Positions 15,521-23,522 of a stretch of DNA of 60,035 bases are shown one piece after another; the stretch's first letter is position 1, and the number at the start of each line of letters is the position of its first letter. The stretch covers positions 1 through 60,035 of the forward strand of contig JABLTI010000004.1 in the NCBI GenBank assembly GCA_013166835.1. The letters are read 5' to 3'. The notes beneath the pieces were generated by a model. The model was given only the letters and a program-made list of their open reading frames with translations. It was not told the origin of the DNA and did no database searches. The DNA is from Promethearchaeati archaeon (lineage in GTDB: Archaea; Asgardarchaeota; Heimdallarchaeia; JABLTI01). A program made the translations under genes and the position numbers.

Positions 15521-16801
15521 CTATTTTTTACTCGCTATGATTTTAAACAGTTTTTCAGTGAATTTCGAATCTGAAAAATGAAGGATTTCAGCTTTTCCCC
15601 AACCGGTGTTTTTTATTGTTTTTTTGATTATATCTACATGATCTTTTTTATTAGTGATAATTAGAGCAAGACCTTCTTTCTTCATTTTAAGAGTTGCAGC
15701 AGCAATCAATGCTTTTAATTCATCTTTTTTCTCTTGTTTAATAGAATAATTTGTTGTGTCATTTGAAATTAGAAAGCAGTTATCATCCCATATGCAACCA
15801 ATAATAGATGGGAAGGAGATTTCAAAGTCAAATTGCCATATTTTCTTTGCCAGTCCAAATTCAATCCAGTTAGCGAATTCAATTTTTCTAATGATTGTTT
15901 TGAACCTTTTTTTTCTACATATACGTCTAATTGTGTCGTTTATAATTAGCTTTTCAACAATAGGAGAAGAAGCAAAAACAGTAAAGGGACCTGTTGGATG
16001 ATGTATTTTTTTCTTGTATATTTTTCCAGTTTTAATTAGTTTCTCCAAGTCAGTTAAGGATATTTTTGATTCATCAATTGCATTTTTATCAAATCCAATT
16101 CTCTCTCTGTCTACTGAATTTTCATATATCCAACCATTATTAACTATGTTCTGATAAAAAGCAAACTGGTATTCGCTTAAAGAATCCTGGGAGAGATTAC
16201 TCGTTTTTTGTTTATTTTCACTACCATCAATTTGGCTTACAATGGAATTGCTTTTTTCTGTAGGCTCATTCACTATTTCTTCATTAATAGCTAAGAAGCT
16301 AGGAGAGAAGTCTTGACCTTCATCAATTAGTAAAGATGTTTCTTGTTGAACAGACTCATTTTGCGAATCATTAGATATTAAATCTATAGCTTCTCTATCA
16401 TTTTGTTCTGTCCATATATCTATTTCGGAAAATAGCTCATCTATATCTTGATTAGTGTCATCTGAAAAAAGATTTGATTGTAATCTGGGTTCATCTTTAC
16501 TTTCTGCAATTAAATCTATAGCATAATTATCTTGATTGCCTTCTTGTAATAAACCACTCTTCTTATTTTTCATCCATGCAAGTATAACAATAAATATTTC
16601 TACAACGAGAAGTAGTAAAACTATGAGAATATTCTGTGAAATCACTTCTATTGGCAGAGCAATAAAAGATAGGGTGCTTGGAATAACATTGAATCCAACT
16701 AGAATATGCATTATAAAAGATAACAATAATAGAATATTAAAAATAAATAACCCTAGTAGAAGGTGTTTACTGGATATTTTCTCAAATTTGAAGAAAGCCA
16801 T
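15521..16801 (-). CDS. Membrane-anchored protein of unknown function
   Basis: 426 residues. Two membrane helices at about 12-35 and 50-72 are followed by a long acidic, low-complexity linker (about 80-215). The globular C-terminal part begins near EYQFAFYQNIVNNGWIYEN and contains ISLTDLEKLIKTGKIYKKKI, which could be a winged helix. The last ~100 residues look like an alpha/beta domain with a LALIITNKKDHVDIIKKTIK segment. I do not recognise the family. It lies between RPA and the 94-residue gene, all on the minus strand. Confidence 0.6.
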   Translation of the reverse strand: MAFFKFEKISSKHLLLGLFIFNILLLLSFIMHILVGFNVIPSTLSFIALPIEVISQNILIVLLLLVVEIFIVILAWMKNKKSGLLQEGNQDNYAIDLIAESKDEPRLQSNLFSDDTNQDIDELFSEIDIWTEQNDREAIDLISNDSQNESVQQETSLLIDEGQDFSPSFLAINEEIVNEPTEKSNSIVSQIDGSENKQKTSNLSQDSLSEYQFAFYQNIVNNGWIYENSVDRERIGFDKNAIDESKISLTDLEKLIKTGKIYKKKIHHPTGPFTVFASSPIVEKLIINDTIRRICRKKRFKTIIRKIEFANWIEFGLAKKIWQFDFEISFPSIIGCIWDDNCFLISNDTTNYSIKQEKKDELKALIAAATLKMKKEGLALIITNKKDHVDIIKKTIKNTGWGKAEILHFSDSKFTEKLFKIIASKK

Positions 16802-16841
16802 CTTAGTATACTCACAAATGTTAACAATTACTATTTAAAAA

Positions 16842-16870
16842 AAAGAAATAAAAACCCCAATTATTGGGGT
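16842..16870 (-). terminator. Terminator after RPA gene
   Basis: ACCCCAA/TTGGGGT with a three-base loop, followed on the minus strand by TTTTTATTTCTTTTTTTT. It lies 23 bases beyond the RPA stop codon, and this is the clearest intrinsic-type terminator in the window. Confidence 0.7.
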
Positions 16871-16892
16871 GTAAGGTTTTATAGCTGGATTC

Positions 16893-19040
16893 TTAGACTT
16901 TAAGAGAACCTTTGACTAATTCTATTTCAGCTTTTGAATCGGCATCTGAAAAAGTTGAAGCAATAATATCCATACCATCATCAAATTTATTTTTTCGACT
17001 TCGGCCACGAACGATTATTTCTCTTCCTTTTAATCTTTGTTCCAATTTTACAAGGAGTGATTGTATTCCTGTATTCTCAATTTCATCAATTAGATTATCA
17101 GTGGACATATCGAGGAGTTGTTCTGCCAACTCTCTGAAGAAAGTTATTCTAACGCAGCCTGTACCATCGTCTAATGCTAATGACATAAATATTGTTTTTT
17201 GAGGATCTATCTCGCCATGTTCATTACATAGCCATTTATCCTCTTGTTCGTTTACTTTCTTACGACATTCAGGGCAAGAATTGTAATACATCTTTCCTTC
17301 GTAAACCTTTAAGATGGTCCCTCTTACTTCTGAGAATTGACCTTCTTCCAAATCAACCATGTCAACTCGAGTTGCCTTAGAGCTTCTAGGTTCATCCTGT
17401 TCCATAGGTTTAATGTCAGATAAATCCTTAGCTTCAGATTTTTTCAAAATCTTAACTGTTGATAATGAACCAAGATGTATTTCAACCCCTTGATTACCTT
17501 CTTTTGTGTATCCATGTATAACTTCGATGGGGGTCATTTCTTCTAAATTTTCTAACTCTACTGCTTTATCATCCCATGCAACAAGTCTAACAGAACCTGT
17601 TTTATCACCCAAACCGATGTTAAGTACTTTCCCTTCGGACCCATCCTTTTTTGGAAAGGTTCTAATTTCTTGAACTCGCATAACCATTGCTCTAACATTT
17701 ACATCACGATTGTTTGGTTCAAGTGAAGAAAGGTCTATATAATCCAGTTTTATCTCCGGAATTGCATCTTTCAATAACTCGGGATTAATTTCAATAATGG
17801 CATTTCGTCCGACATGAACTTCGGGTTCACCTCTTAATCCTAAGCGAACATAAGCACCTTCAATGCGTATTACGTCACCGATTTCAACTTTTTTGATATA
17901 TTCAGCCATACTATTCCAAAGTGTTATTCGACCTGGACCAGAATTATCTGCAACCATTAAAGATCCTACAATACTGCTTGTACCATCTTTACGTTCAAAT
18001 TCCCTAATACTACTAGTGCCTGTAATTCTACCAATAATAGAAATATTCGACATGTTTTCATTTAGGTCTACCAATCTCACTTCAACGCTAGGTTCAGAGC
18101 TTTTTTTCGCAGTAGAACTAATGAGACTGTCACTTTTCAAGATTTCATCAGGTATTTCTAGCTTAGCTTTCGGTTTCTTACTTATGGTTCCATTTTTACC
18201 AAGATGAACTTCAATTGTATTACTGATTCCTTGGCGTATATAACCACCGATAATTTCAATGATTTCTTCTACTTTGTAGTTTTTCACTGATTCAGCTATA
18301 GTATCCCATAAAGTAATTTTGATTTTACCAGTTTCATCAGCAATTTCTAATGAAGATACTTGTCCTTCCGAACCATCTTTTCTTGTGAAAGTACTGACGG
18401 GTCTAATAGCAGTTATTTTACCAATTAAATCGACATCGACTTCACCCAATAATAACCCAGAAATCTTTTTAGAGTCAAGAAGTGATTTCGGAAAATCCTC
18501 TTTCGCTATATCTTTAGGATCGGTTTCAATTTGAGATCGAGAGCTCAAGTTTATTTCTTTTACTTGATCAAATTTACTCTCTTTTACATAAGCGCCATTT
18601 ATTTTGATTATATCACCAGATGATAATCCATAATCAGTGAATTGTCTTATTTGGTCATCCCATAAAACTAGTCTACAGAAACCTGTCTTATCTAATAAAT
18701 GGGCATTTTGTACTGCACCCTGAGTCCCATCATTTCTGGTAAATGTTTTTGGATCATAGATATGTTTAATCATTGCAGTTATTGTTACATTATTCATACC
18801 ACCCATTAAATCACTAATGGATGTTGGCTGTGGTTTTTGAATTTGTTGTGAATCATAGAGATTGATCTCTAATTCTCTAGCGATTATATGTGCAGCACCC
18901 TCAAGGGTAATTAATCCCCCTAATTCCTTAACTTTCTCATTGATGCGTTTTATTATTTCATCTTTGGAAAGTTCTGTTTCTGAAGTTATTCGTTCAACAA
19001 CTTCATCATATGGCATGTTTAAGGTCATTGATTTCACCAT
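16893..19040 (-). CDS. rpa: Replication protein A, multi-OB-fold single-strand DNA-binding protein
   Basis: 715 residues built from repeated OB folds. Each repeat carries a motif like TFTRNDGTQG or TFTRKDGSEG, followed by ADETGKIKITLWD. Four such repeats are visible, starting near residues 70, 190, 320 and 440. A zinc finger follows near 575-610 (SCPECRKKVNEQEDKWLCNEHG) with a further OB-type domain around it. The N-terminal 60 residues look helical. This is the layout of long euryarchaeal RPA proteins, which coat single-stranded DNA in replication and repair. A terminator follows it at 16842-16870. Confidence 0.9.
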   Translation of the reverse strand: MVKSMTLNMPYDEVVERITSETELSKDEIIKRINEKVKELGGLITLEGAAHIIARELEINLYDSQQIQKPQPTSISDLMGGMNNVTITAMIKHIYDPKTFTRNDGTQGAVQNAHLLDKTGFCRLVLWDDQIRQFTDYGLSSGDIIKINGAYVKESKFDQVKEINLSSRSQIETDPKDIAKEDFPKSLLDSKKISGLLLGEVDVDLIGKITAIRPVSTFTRKDGSEGQVSSLEIADETGKIKITLWDTIAESVKNYKVEEIIEIIGGYIRQGISNTIEVHLGKNGTISKKPKAKLEIPDEILKSDSLISSTAKKSSEPSVEVRLVDLNENMSNISIIGRITGTSSIREFERKDGTSSIVGSLMVADNSGPGRITLWNSMAEYIKKVEIGDVIRIEGAYVRLGLRGEPEVHVGRNAIIEINPELLKDAIPEIKLDYIDLSSLEPNNRDVNVRAMVMRVQEIRTFPKKDGSEGKVLNIGLGDKTGSVRLVAWDDKAVELENLEEMTPIEVIHGYTKEGNQGVEIHLGSLSTVKILKKSEAKDLSDIKPMEQDEPRSSKATRVDMVDLEEGQFSEVRGTILKVYEGKMYYNSCPECRKKVNEQEDKWLCNEHGEIDPQKTIFMSLALDDGTGCVRITFFRELAEQLLDMSTDNLIDEIENTGIQSLLVKLEQRLKGREIIVRGRSRKNKFDDGMDIIASTFSDADSKAEIELVKGSLKV

Positions 19041-19438
19041 TTTATTTATTTTATATATCTTATTTTACTATTTAAGGCTCAAAGTTTTTTTAAGCCAATT
19101 TAGAACTTTAATGCAAAATCAATGAAAGAAATGTAATTTTTTTACTCAATCTGATTTCCATATTGAGTTATTTATTGCGTTTGGTTTCGTTTGAGGTTCC
19201 AAGTTAAAGTTCTGAAAATAAGTAGTTCTTTCTTCCTATTTAAACCTCCGTAAAGAGATGACCGAAAGTATTTTTTAATGTTTTTTTGTGTGGAGAAGGT
19301 TTTATATTTTTGTTAGCAATATCTTTACATGTAGTTCATTATAGATCAAATTCAAAAATGTAAATAGTACTATAAATTACAAAATTTACTCCTTCATTTA
19401 GTGCAAAATATAGGTGACAGGTTAAAGAGGCGTATTTA
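19041..19438. other. Intergenic region between RPA and the small RHH gene
   Basis: About 400 bases, divergent. It holds a TATA-like GGTTTTATATTTTTG near 19300 for the plus-strand RHH gene. It also has GAGGTT (about 19191) and AACCTC (about 19243), which could pair. A 17-base string at 19256-19272 recurs at 36231-36247. No protein gene seen. Confidence 0.4.
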
Positions 19439-19600
19439 ATGAGAACAATATCATTAGGCATTCCAGATTTGCTTTTGGATGAAATAGATCAATTGGTGGA
19501 AAAGAACAAGATTTATGACAATAGAAGTGATGTTCTCAGACAAGCTATTGAAGAACTACTTTCCAAAGAATTAGAATATTACAAATCAAAATCCACCTAG
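19439..19600 (+). CDS. Small ribbon-helix-helix (CopG-type) regulator
   Basis: 53 residues: MRTISLGIPDLLLDEIDQLV, then a turn with NRSDVLRQAIEELLSKE. This is the ribbon-helix-helix fold: one beta strand followed by two helices with the NRSDVLRQA second helix. Such proteins bind DNA as dimers of dimers and often repress their own gene. AAGAGGCG lies before the ATG. It converges with the membrane protein gene 19610-19993. The target is unknown. Confidence 0.8.
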   Translation: MRTISLGIPDLLLDEIDQLVEKNKIYDNRSDVLRQAIEELLSKELEYYKSKST

Positions 19601-19609
19601 AAGATAAAA

Positions 19610-19993
19610 TCAATTACGATATTTAGGTCTTTGATACTGAAAATATTTTATTCTTTCTTCGCTTAGTGATGATTTTACTTTTCTTTGATGCTCTGCTATA
19701 ACGCGATATTCTACTCGAGAGAAATCTTTAGTACGATATCTTTTACGATTATACCTACCAGGTGTTTTCTCTGAGTCTGCTGTCCCATCGAAAACAGGTT
19801 GAGGTAGCAAACCGCGATCATGAAGATTGTAAATAATAATTCCTGAGATTAATGCTAATACAATTAAAACGGATATCTCTATTGATGTTTCAATATCAAA
19901 ATAATCAAGAATAAACCAAAGCAAAACCCCAGATATAATAGATGCTATAATAAACACCAAAACATACTCGAACTTTAATTTCTTATAATTCAT
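19610..19993 (-). CDS. Small membrane protein of unknown function
   Basis: 127 residues with two membrane helices (about 10-32 and 38-58) followed by a basic cytoplasmic tail rich in arginine, lysine and tyrosine (RYNRKRYRTKDFSRVEYRVI). No family recognised. It converges with the RHH gene, ten bases away. Confidence 0.55.
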   Translation of the reverse strand: MNYKKLKFEYVLVFIIASIISGVLLWFILDYFDIETSIEISVLIVLALISGIIIYNLHDRGLLPQPVFDGTADSEKTPGRYNRKRYRTKDFSRVEYRVIAEHQRKVKSSLSEERIKYFQYQRPKYRN

Positions 19994-20090
19994 TGTTTAT
20001 ATGGAGTCTCCAGAAGTTACTGAAAAAATATTCTTTGGTCCTTTTGAATTTTGTTAATTGTTTCAATTGATATGATAGAAAAATTACTCA

Positions 20091-20912
20091 TTAACTTATA
20101 GTAACAATCCAAAACATGATTATACTACCAATAACAGGGAGAAAGATATTATCTAACCATTTCCAGCTAACAGCTTCAGCAATAGCACATAATATTCCTC
20201 CGAATAATATGATCCAAATACTTGATATTGAAAATGGTATTTTATATATAAGAGCTGTTACCACAAAACTCAGTAAGCTGAAAATAAAAACAGCGAATGT
20301 TCCTGAGGCTGTTTTTTGATTAAATATTTGATATTTTCCTAAAGGGAATTTCTTTCCAAAAACCTCTCCAGAAGTATCAGCCCACGATATTATTAATGCC
20401 CCAGCTACAAAAACTGGAAGGTTATCTCTAAAAATAATTAATAACACAAGTAAAGTGATTAAGGTTACTGAAGTATTTAGTATGAATGTGAAGTCTTTTT
20501 CATTGTCTCTACAATCTTTCAAAATAAAATACTCTTTTATTATTTCGAATTTTGAGAAGAAAATCAAGATAAGGAAAATAAATAGGAAAAAAGCAATTGC
20601 TAAAATAACACCGAAAATGGATTGGAAATAAAATATAATAAAAGCTATATATGTTCCTCCAATAGAGTGTATAATTTTCCTTGTAACCCAAATAGGAAAA
20701 TTTGAGTTTTTTAGAATTAATAAAATGATGAGAAAATAGAAGCCTGCTATTGCTGAAATTATCGTTAAAAAGAAATCCATTCTAGACAAAGACCATAAAT
20801 CAAGAGATAATATAGATATAAAATTACCGAGTGGATAATTTTGAGTTTTAAGGGAGAATATCCCATGTAAGTTAGGAATTATATTCAACATATTTTTACA
20901 AATGAAATTCAT
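20091..20912 (-). CDS. Polyprenol/phytol kinase-like membrane protein
   Basis: 273 residues with seven or eight membrane helices. RKIIHSIGG near residue 75 and SWADTSGEVFGKKFPLGKY near 180 match the two signature regions of the dolichol kinase/phytol kinase (SEC59/VTE5) and CTP-dependent cytidylyltransferase-like superfamily. QNQKTASGTFAVF-like text follows, as in those kinases (here NQKTASGTFAVF). Such enzymes phosphorylate isoprenoid alcohols, which would fit archaeal lipid or glycan-carrier recycling. An internal start at MDFFLTIISAIAG (about residue 45) is possible because the first 40 residues look unlike the family. No operon partner is obvious. Confidence 0.6.
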   Translation of the reverse strand: MNFICKNMLNIIPNLHGIFSLKTQNYPLGNFISILSLDLWSLSRMDFFLTIISAIAGFYFLIILLILKNSNFPIWVTRKIIHSIGGTYIAFIIFYFQSIFGVILAIAFFLFIFLILIFFSKFEIIKEYFILKDCRDNEKDFTFILNTSVTLITLLVLLIIFRDNLPVFVAGALIISWADTSGEVFGKKFPLGKYQIFNQKTASGTFAVFIFSLLSFVVTALIYKIPFSISSIWIILFGGILCAIAEAVSWKWLDNIFLPVIGSIIMFWIVTIS

Positions 20913-21001
20913 TATTGATTATTTGTAAATTTTTCTAATAGAAATAATATCGTATAATTAGAAAAAATTGAAATGAAAGCTACAAATTTTATCGAATAAT
21001 T

Positions 21002-22096
21002 TCATTTTTCTTCGATTTTTTGAAAATGGCTTGATCCATATCGAGCAAAAATTGAGCAAGTGCCTTCATGAGATACCATACATGGTCCAATGGGTTTATC
21101 TGGAGAGCATTTTTTCAAAAATAATTTACATTCAGGTGGAAGCATATTCCCGAGCATGACTTCATGGCATTTGCAACCGGGATGAATGTCTACAGATTTT
21201 TCAAGCTCAATATCGAATTTCATAAACGCATCATAGTGTTCTAAATCCTTAGTAATTGCTAAACCACTATTTTCCACAAGTCCGATACCTCGCCAATTAG
21301 CGTCCACAATATCAAATGCTTCGTTCATTATTTCCTGAGCTTTAATATTACCTTTAGGCTTAACTACTCGAGAATATTCATTCACAACTGCTGGTTTATC
21401 ATTTCTTATCATTTTCAGAATTTGTATTAATCCAATAACCATGTCAATTGCTTCAAATCCAGTTATAACACAAGGCATTTTGTATTTATCACTAAATGGT
21501 TGGTAAGATTCCAAACCAATTATAACCGAAACATGACCTGGACAAATAAAACCTTTAGTTTTTTTTCTTTCAGATTTAAGTAATAGCTCCATAGCAGGCA
21601 CAGTTAATCGATGTGCAGAGAGTAAAGAGAAATTATTCGGAGGATTATCTAGTAAAGCTGCACCAGTCATTGGAGCAGTTGTTTCGAATCCGACCGCGAG
21701 GAAAACTACCTCTTTATTTGGATTTTTTTCTGCAATTTTTACTGCGTCTTGTGGTGAATAAACTATTCTTATATCATTTCCATCTCTTTTTGCATCAGAA
21801 AGGCTTTTTTTTGTTGCAGGAACTTTGAGCATATCACCAAATGTAGTAATAATTTTACCTTGTTCTGCAAGTTTTAAAGCATAATCAATTTCATAGGAAG
21901 GACAAACACAAACGGGACAACCTGGACCAGGTATAATACCAATAGTACTAGGAATTATTGATCTAATACCAAAACGTGATGCGGTCATTTCATGAGTTCC
22001 ACATACATGAGTGATTTTTATTTCTTCTTTTGGTGCTATGGCTTCTAATCGTTTTATAGCACCTGAAATTAGTTCTTTATTTTTCGCTATTACCAT
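21002..22096 (-). CDS. hypD: Hydrogenase maturation protein HypD
   Basis: HypD is a [4Fe-4S] protein that works with HypC in building the Fe(CN)2CO centre of [NiFe] hydrogenases. Characteristic segments are HVCGTHEMTASRFGIRSIIP, GPGCPVCVCPSYEID, TFGDMLKVP, VGFETTAP, and a C-terminal cluster with HPGCKCHEVMLG. 364 residues is full length. hypF is in the same window at 40564-42885, but the two are far apart and no hydrogenase subunits are present here. Confidence 0.95.
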   Translation of the reverse strand: MVIAKNKELISGAIKRLEAIAPKEEIKITHVCGTHEMTASRFGIRSIIPSTIGIIPGPGCPVCVCPSYEIDYALKLAEQGKIITTFGDMLKVPATKKSLSDAKRDGNDIRIVYSPQDAVKIAEKNPNKEVVFLAVGFETTAPMTGAALLDNPPNNFSLLSAHRLTVPAMELLLKSERKKTKGFICPGHVSVIIGLESYQPFSDKYKMPCVITGFEAIDMVIGLIQILKMIRNDKPAVVNEYSRVVKPKGNIKAQEIMNEAFDIVDANWRGIGLVENSGLAITKDLEHYDAFMKFDIELEKSVDIHPGCKCHEVMLGNMLPPECKLFLKKCSPDKPIGPCMVSHEGTCSIFARYGSSHFQKIEEK

Positions 22097-22156
22097 AAAA
22101 TATCAACATCATTTTATGAAATTTTTTATCTTTTAATGAGATTATGTTCAACTAAT

Positions 22157-22558
22157 TCATTCTTTTATAAAATACTCATTTTCGATTTTACCCGAGATTG
22201 CCTTCATTTTTATAAAGGCTTGAAGAGCTTTTTCGAGATTGTCCTCGCTTAATGATAATTCAGCAGCTAATTCAGTTAGTAAGAATTTCTTATCTGCTTT
22301 TTCAATGAATTCAACTATTAGCTCTTTTTTAGAGGGGCCTGTTGTTCCCTCATCTTTATGTTTACCTTTCAATCCCATAGTGCTTTTCCCACAACTAGGA
22401 CAGGTCCAAGTTGCCATAATCATAACTGTTACTCTTCCCTCAGAATCTGGCATAGGTGCTACTTTTGTCCATTCTTTGTTTGTCGGAACCTCAGTTGGTA
22501 ACCAGCTTTCGCCACATTTTTTACAGTTGACTCTTTTTATTTTAGTTTTTTTAGCCAA
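22157..22558 (-). CDS. Zinc-ribbon plus winged-helix protein
   Basis: 133 residues. The first half has VNCKKCGESW and ATWTCPSCGKS, a four-cysteine zinc ribbon. The second half, after a flexible KHKDEGTTGPS linker, forms a winged-helix-like segment (FLLTELAAELSLSEDNLEKA). It resembles small archaeal DNA- or RNA-binding factors, but I cannot assign a specific family. It lies 60 bases upstream of hypD on the same strand. Confidence 0.6.
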   Translation of the reverse strand: MAKKTKIKRVNCKKCGESWLPTEVPTNKEWTKVAPMPDSEGRVTVMIMATWTCPSCGKSTMGLKGKHKDEGTTGPSKKELIVEFIEKADKKFLLTELAAELSLSEDNLEKALQAFIKMKAISGKIENEYFIKE

Positions 22559-22673
22559 TTTTCACGCCTCTACTGAAGAAATATTATAACTTTTTACTTG
22601 TTAAACTCTTCTATTCAATAATTATTATTTAATGTTTGTTCTGCAAAAACTAAATGATAATTTTATTAAAAAC

Positions 22674-22700
22674 GGTTAAATTTTTAACCTTTATATGTGA
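22674..22700 (+). promoter_or_regulatory. Promoter with palindromic operator-like site for nep1
   Basis: GGTTAAATTTTTAACC (22674-22689) is a symmetric stem directly in front of the TATA element TTTATATG (22690-22697). The ATG of nep1 lies about 30 bases further on, so the transcript is nearly leaderless. The palindrome covers the place where TFB would contact DNA. Confidence 0.5.
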
Positions 22701-22725
22701 ATGAGATTTAGTTGGGATTACATAT

Positions 22726-23409
22726 ATGCCTAAAACAACCATCCTTTTAGTTGATTCATCTATTGAGTTAATGCCGTCAAATTTGACTAATAATGAAATA
22801 ATAAAAAGACATGCAAAGAAAAGAGGTAAACAGCCTTCAACAGTCATTCTAGATTCATCATATCATCATAAAGCAATGGTAAAGATTCCTGATTCAAAAA
22901 AGAGAGGTAGACCAGATATTCTACATTTCTGTTTACAAAATCTAATTGGTTCACCATTAGTGAGAAGTAACCCAGGATCAATAGAAATTTATGTACATAC
23001 AATCAATAATCAAATTTTAAAAATAAATCCTGAAACAAGACTTCCAAAGAATTTTAACAGATTCATTGGTCTTATGGAACAAGTATTTAGTAAAAAAGTA
23101 ATTAAAAGCAATGAAAAAACACTCATCGAAATGATAGAGAACACATCCATTGAAGAATTAATAGGAGATATTCCAAAGGAGAATAGATTAATCTTCTCAT
23201 CAAAAGGATCACTAATTAAATTGCCAGAATACTTCATCGACTATGCAAAAAAAGATTTAGTTTTAATAATTGGAGCATTTCCTCATGGTAGTTTTTCCGA
23301 GAAAATTTTGAGAACATCAAATAAAATACTGTCAATTTACCCACAATCAATAGAAGCATGGGTTGTTCTAAATCGTGTTATTTTCTCGAGAGAGATTGCT
23401 ATGCTTTAA
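22726..23409 (+). CDS. nep1: rRNA pseudouridine N1-methyltransferase Nep1 (Emg1)
   Basis: Nep1/Emg1 is a SPOUT-class methyltransferase that modifies a pseudouridine in small-subunit rRNA and aids 30S assembly. The signature LDSSYHHKAM is followed by KRGRPDILHFCLQNLIGSPL, then IEIYVHTINNQ. The C-terminal knot region reads VLIIGAFPHGSF and SIYPQSIEAWVVLNRV. 227 residues is normal for archaea. Found only in archaea and eukaryotes, so it supports the archaeal origin. Confidence 0.93.
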   Translation: MPKTTILLVDSSIELMPSNLTNNEIIKRHAKKRGKQPSTVILDSSYHHKAMVKIPDSKKRGRPDILHFCLQNLIGSPLVRSNPGSIEIYVHTINNQILKINPETRLPKNFNRFIGLMEQVFSKKVIKSNEKTLIEMIENTSIEELIGDIPKENRLIFSSKGSLIKLPEYFIDYAKKDLVLIIGAFPHGSFSEKILRTSNKILSIYPQSIEAWVVLNRVIFSREIAML

Positions 23410-23522
23410 ATCATTTGTTAGGCATTTACATTTTATCAAATCTTTCCGTCAATATTATAGACTACCCAATAATATAAGCGGTGTTTAAAGGATGTTTTTT
23501 GTATTTTATTTAGAGGGGCAAA

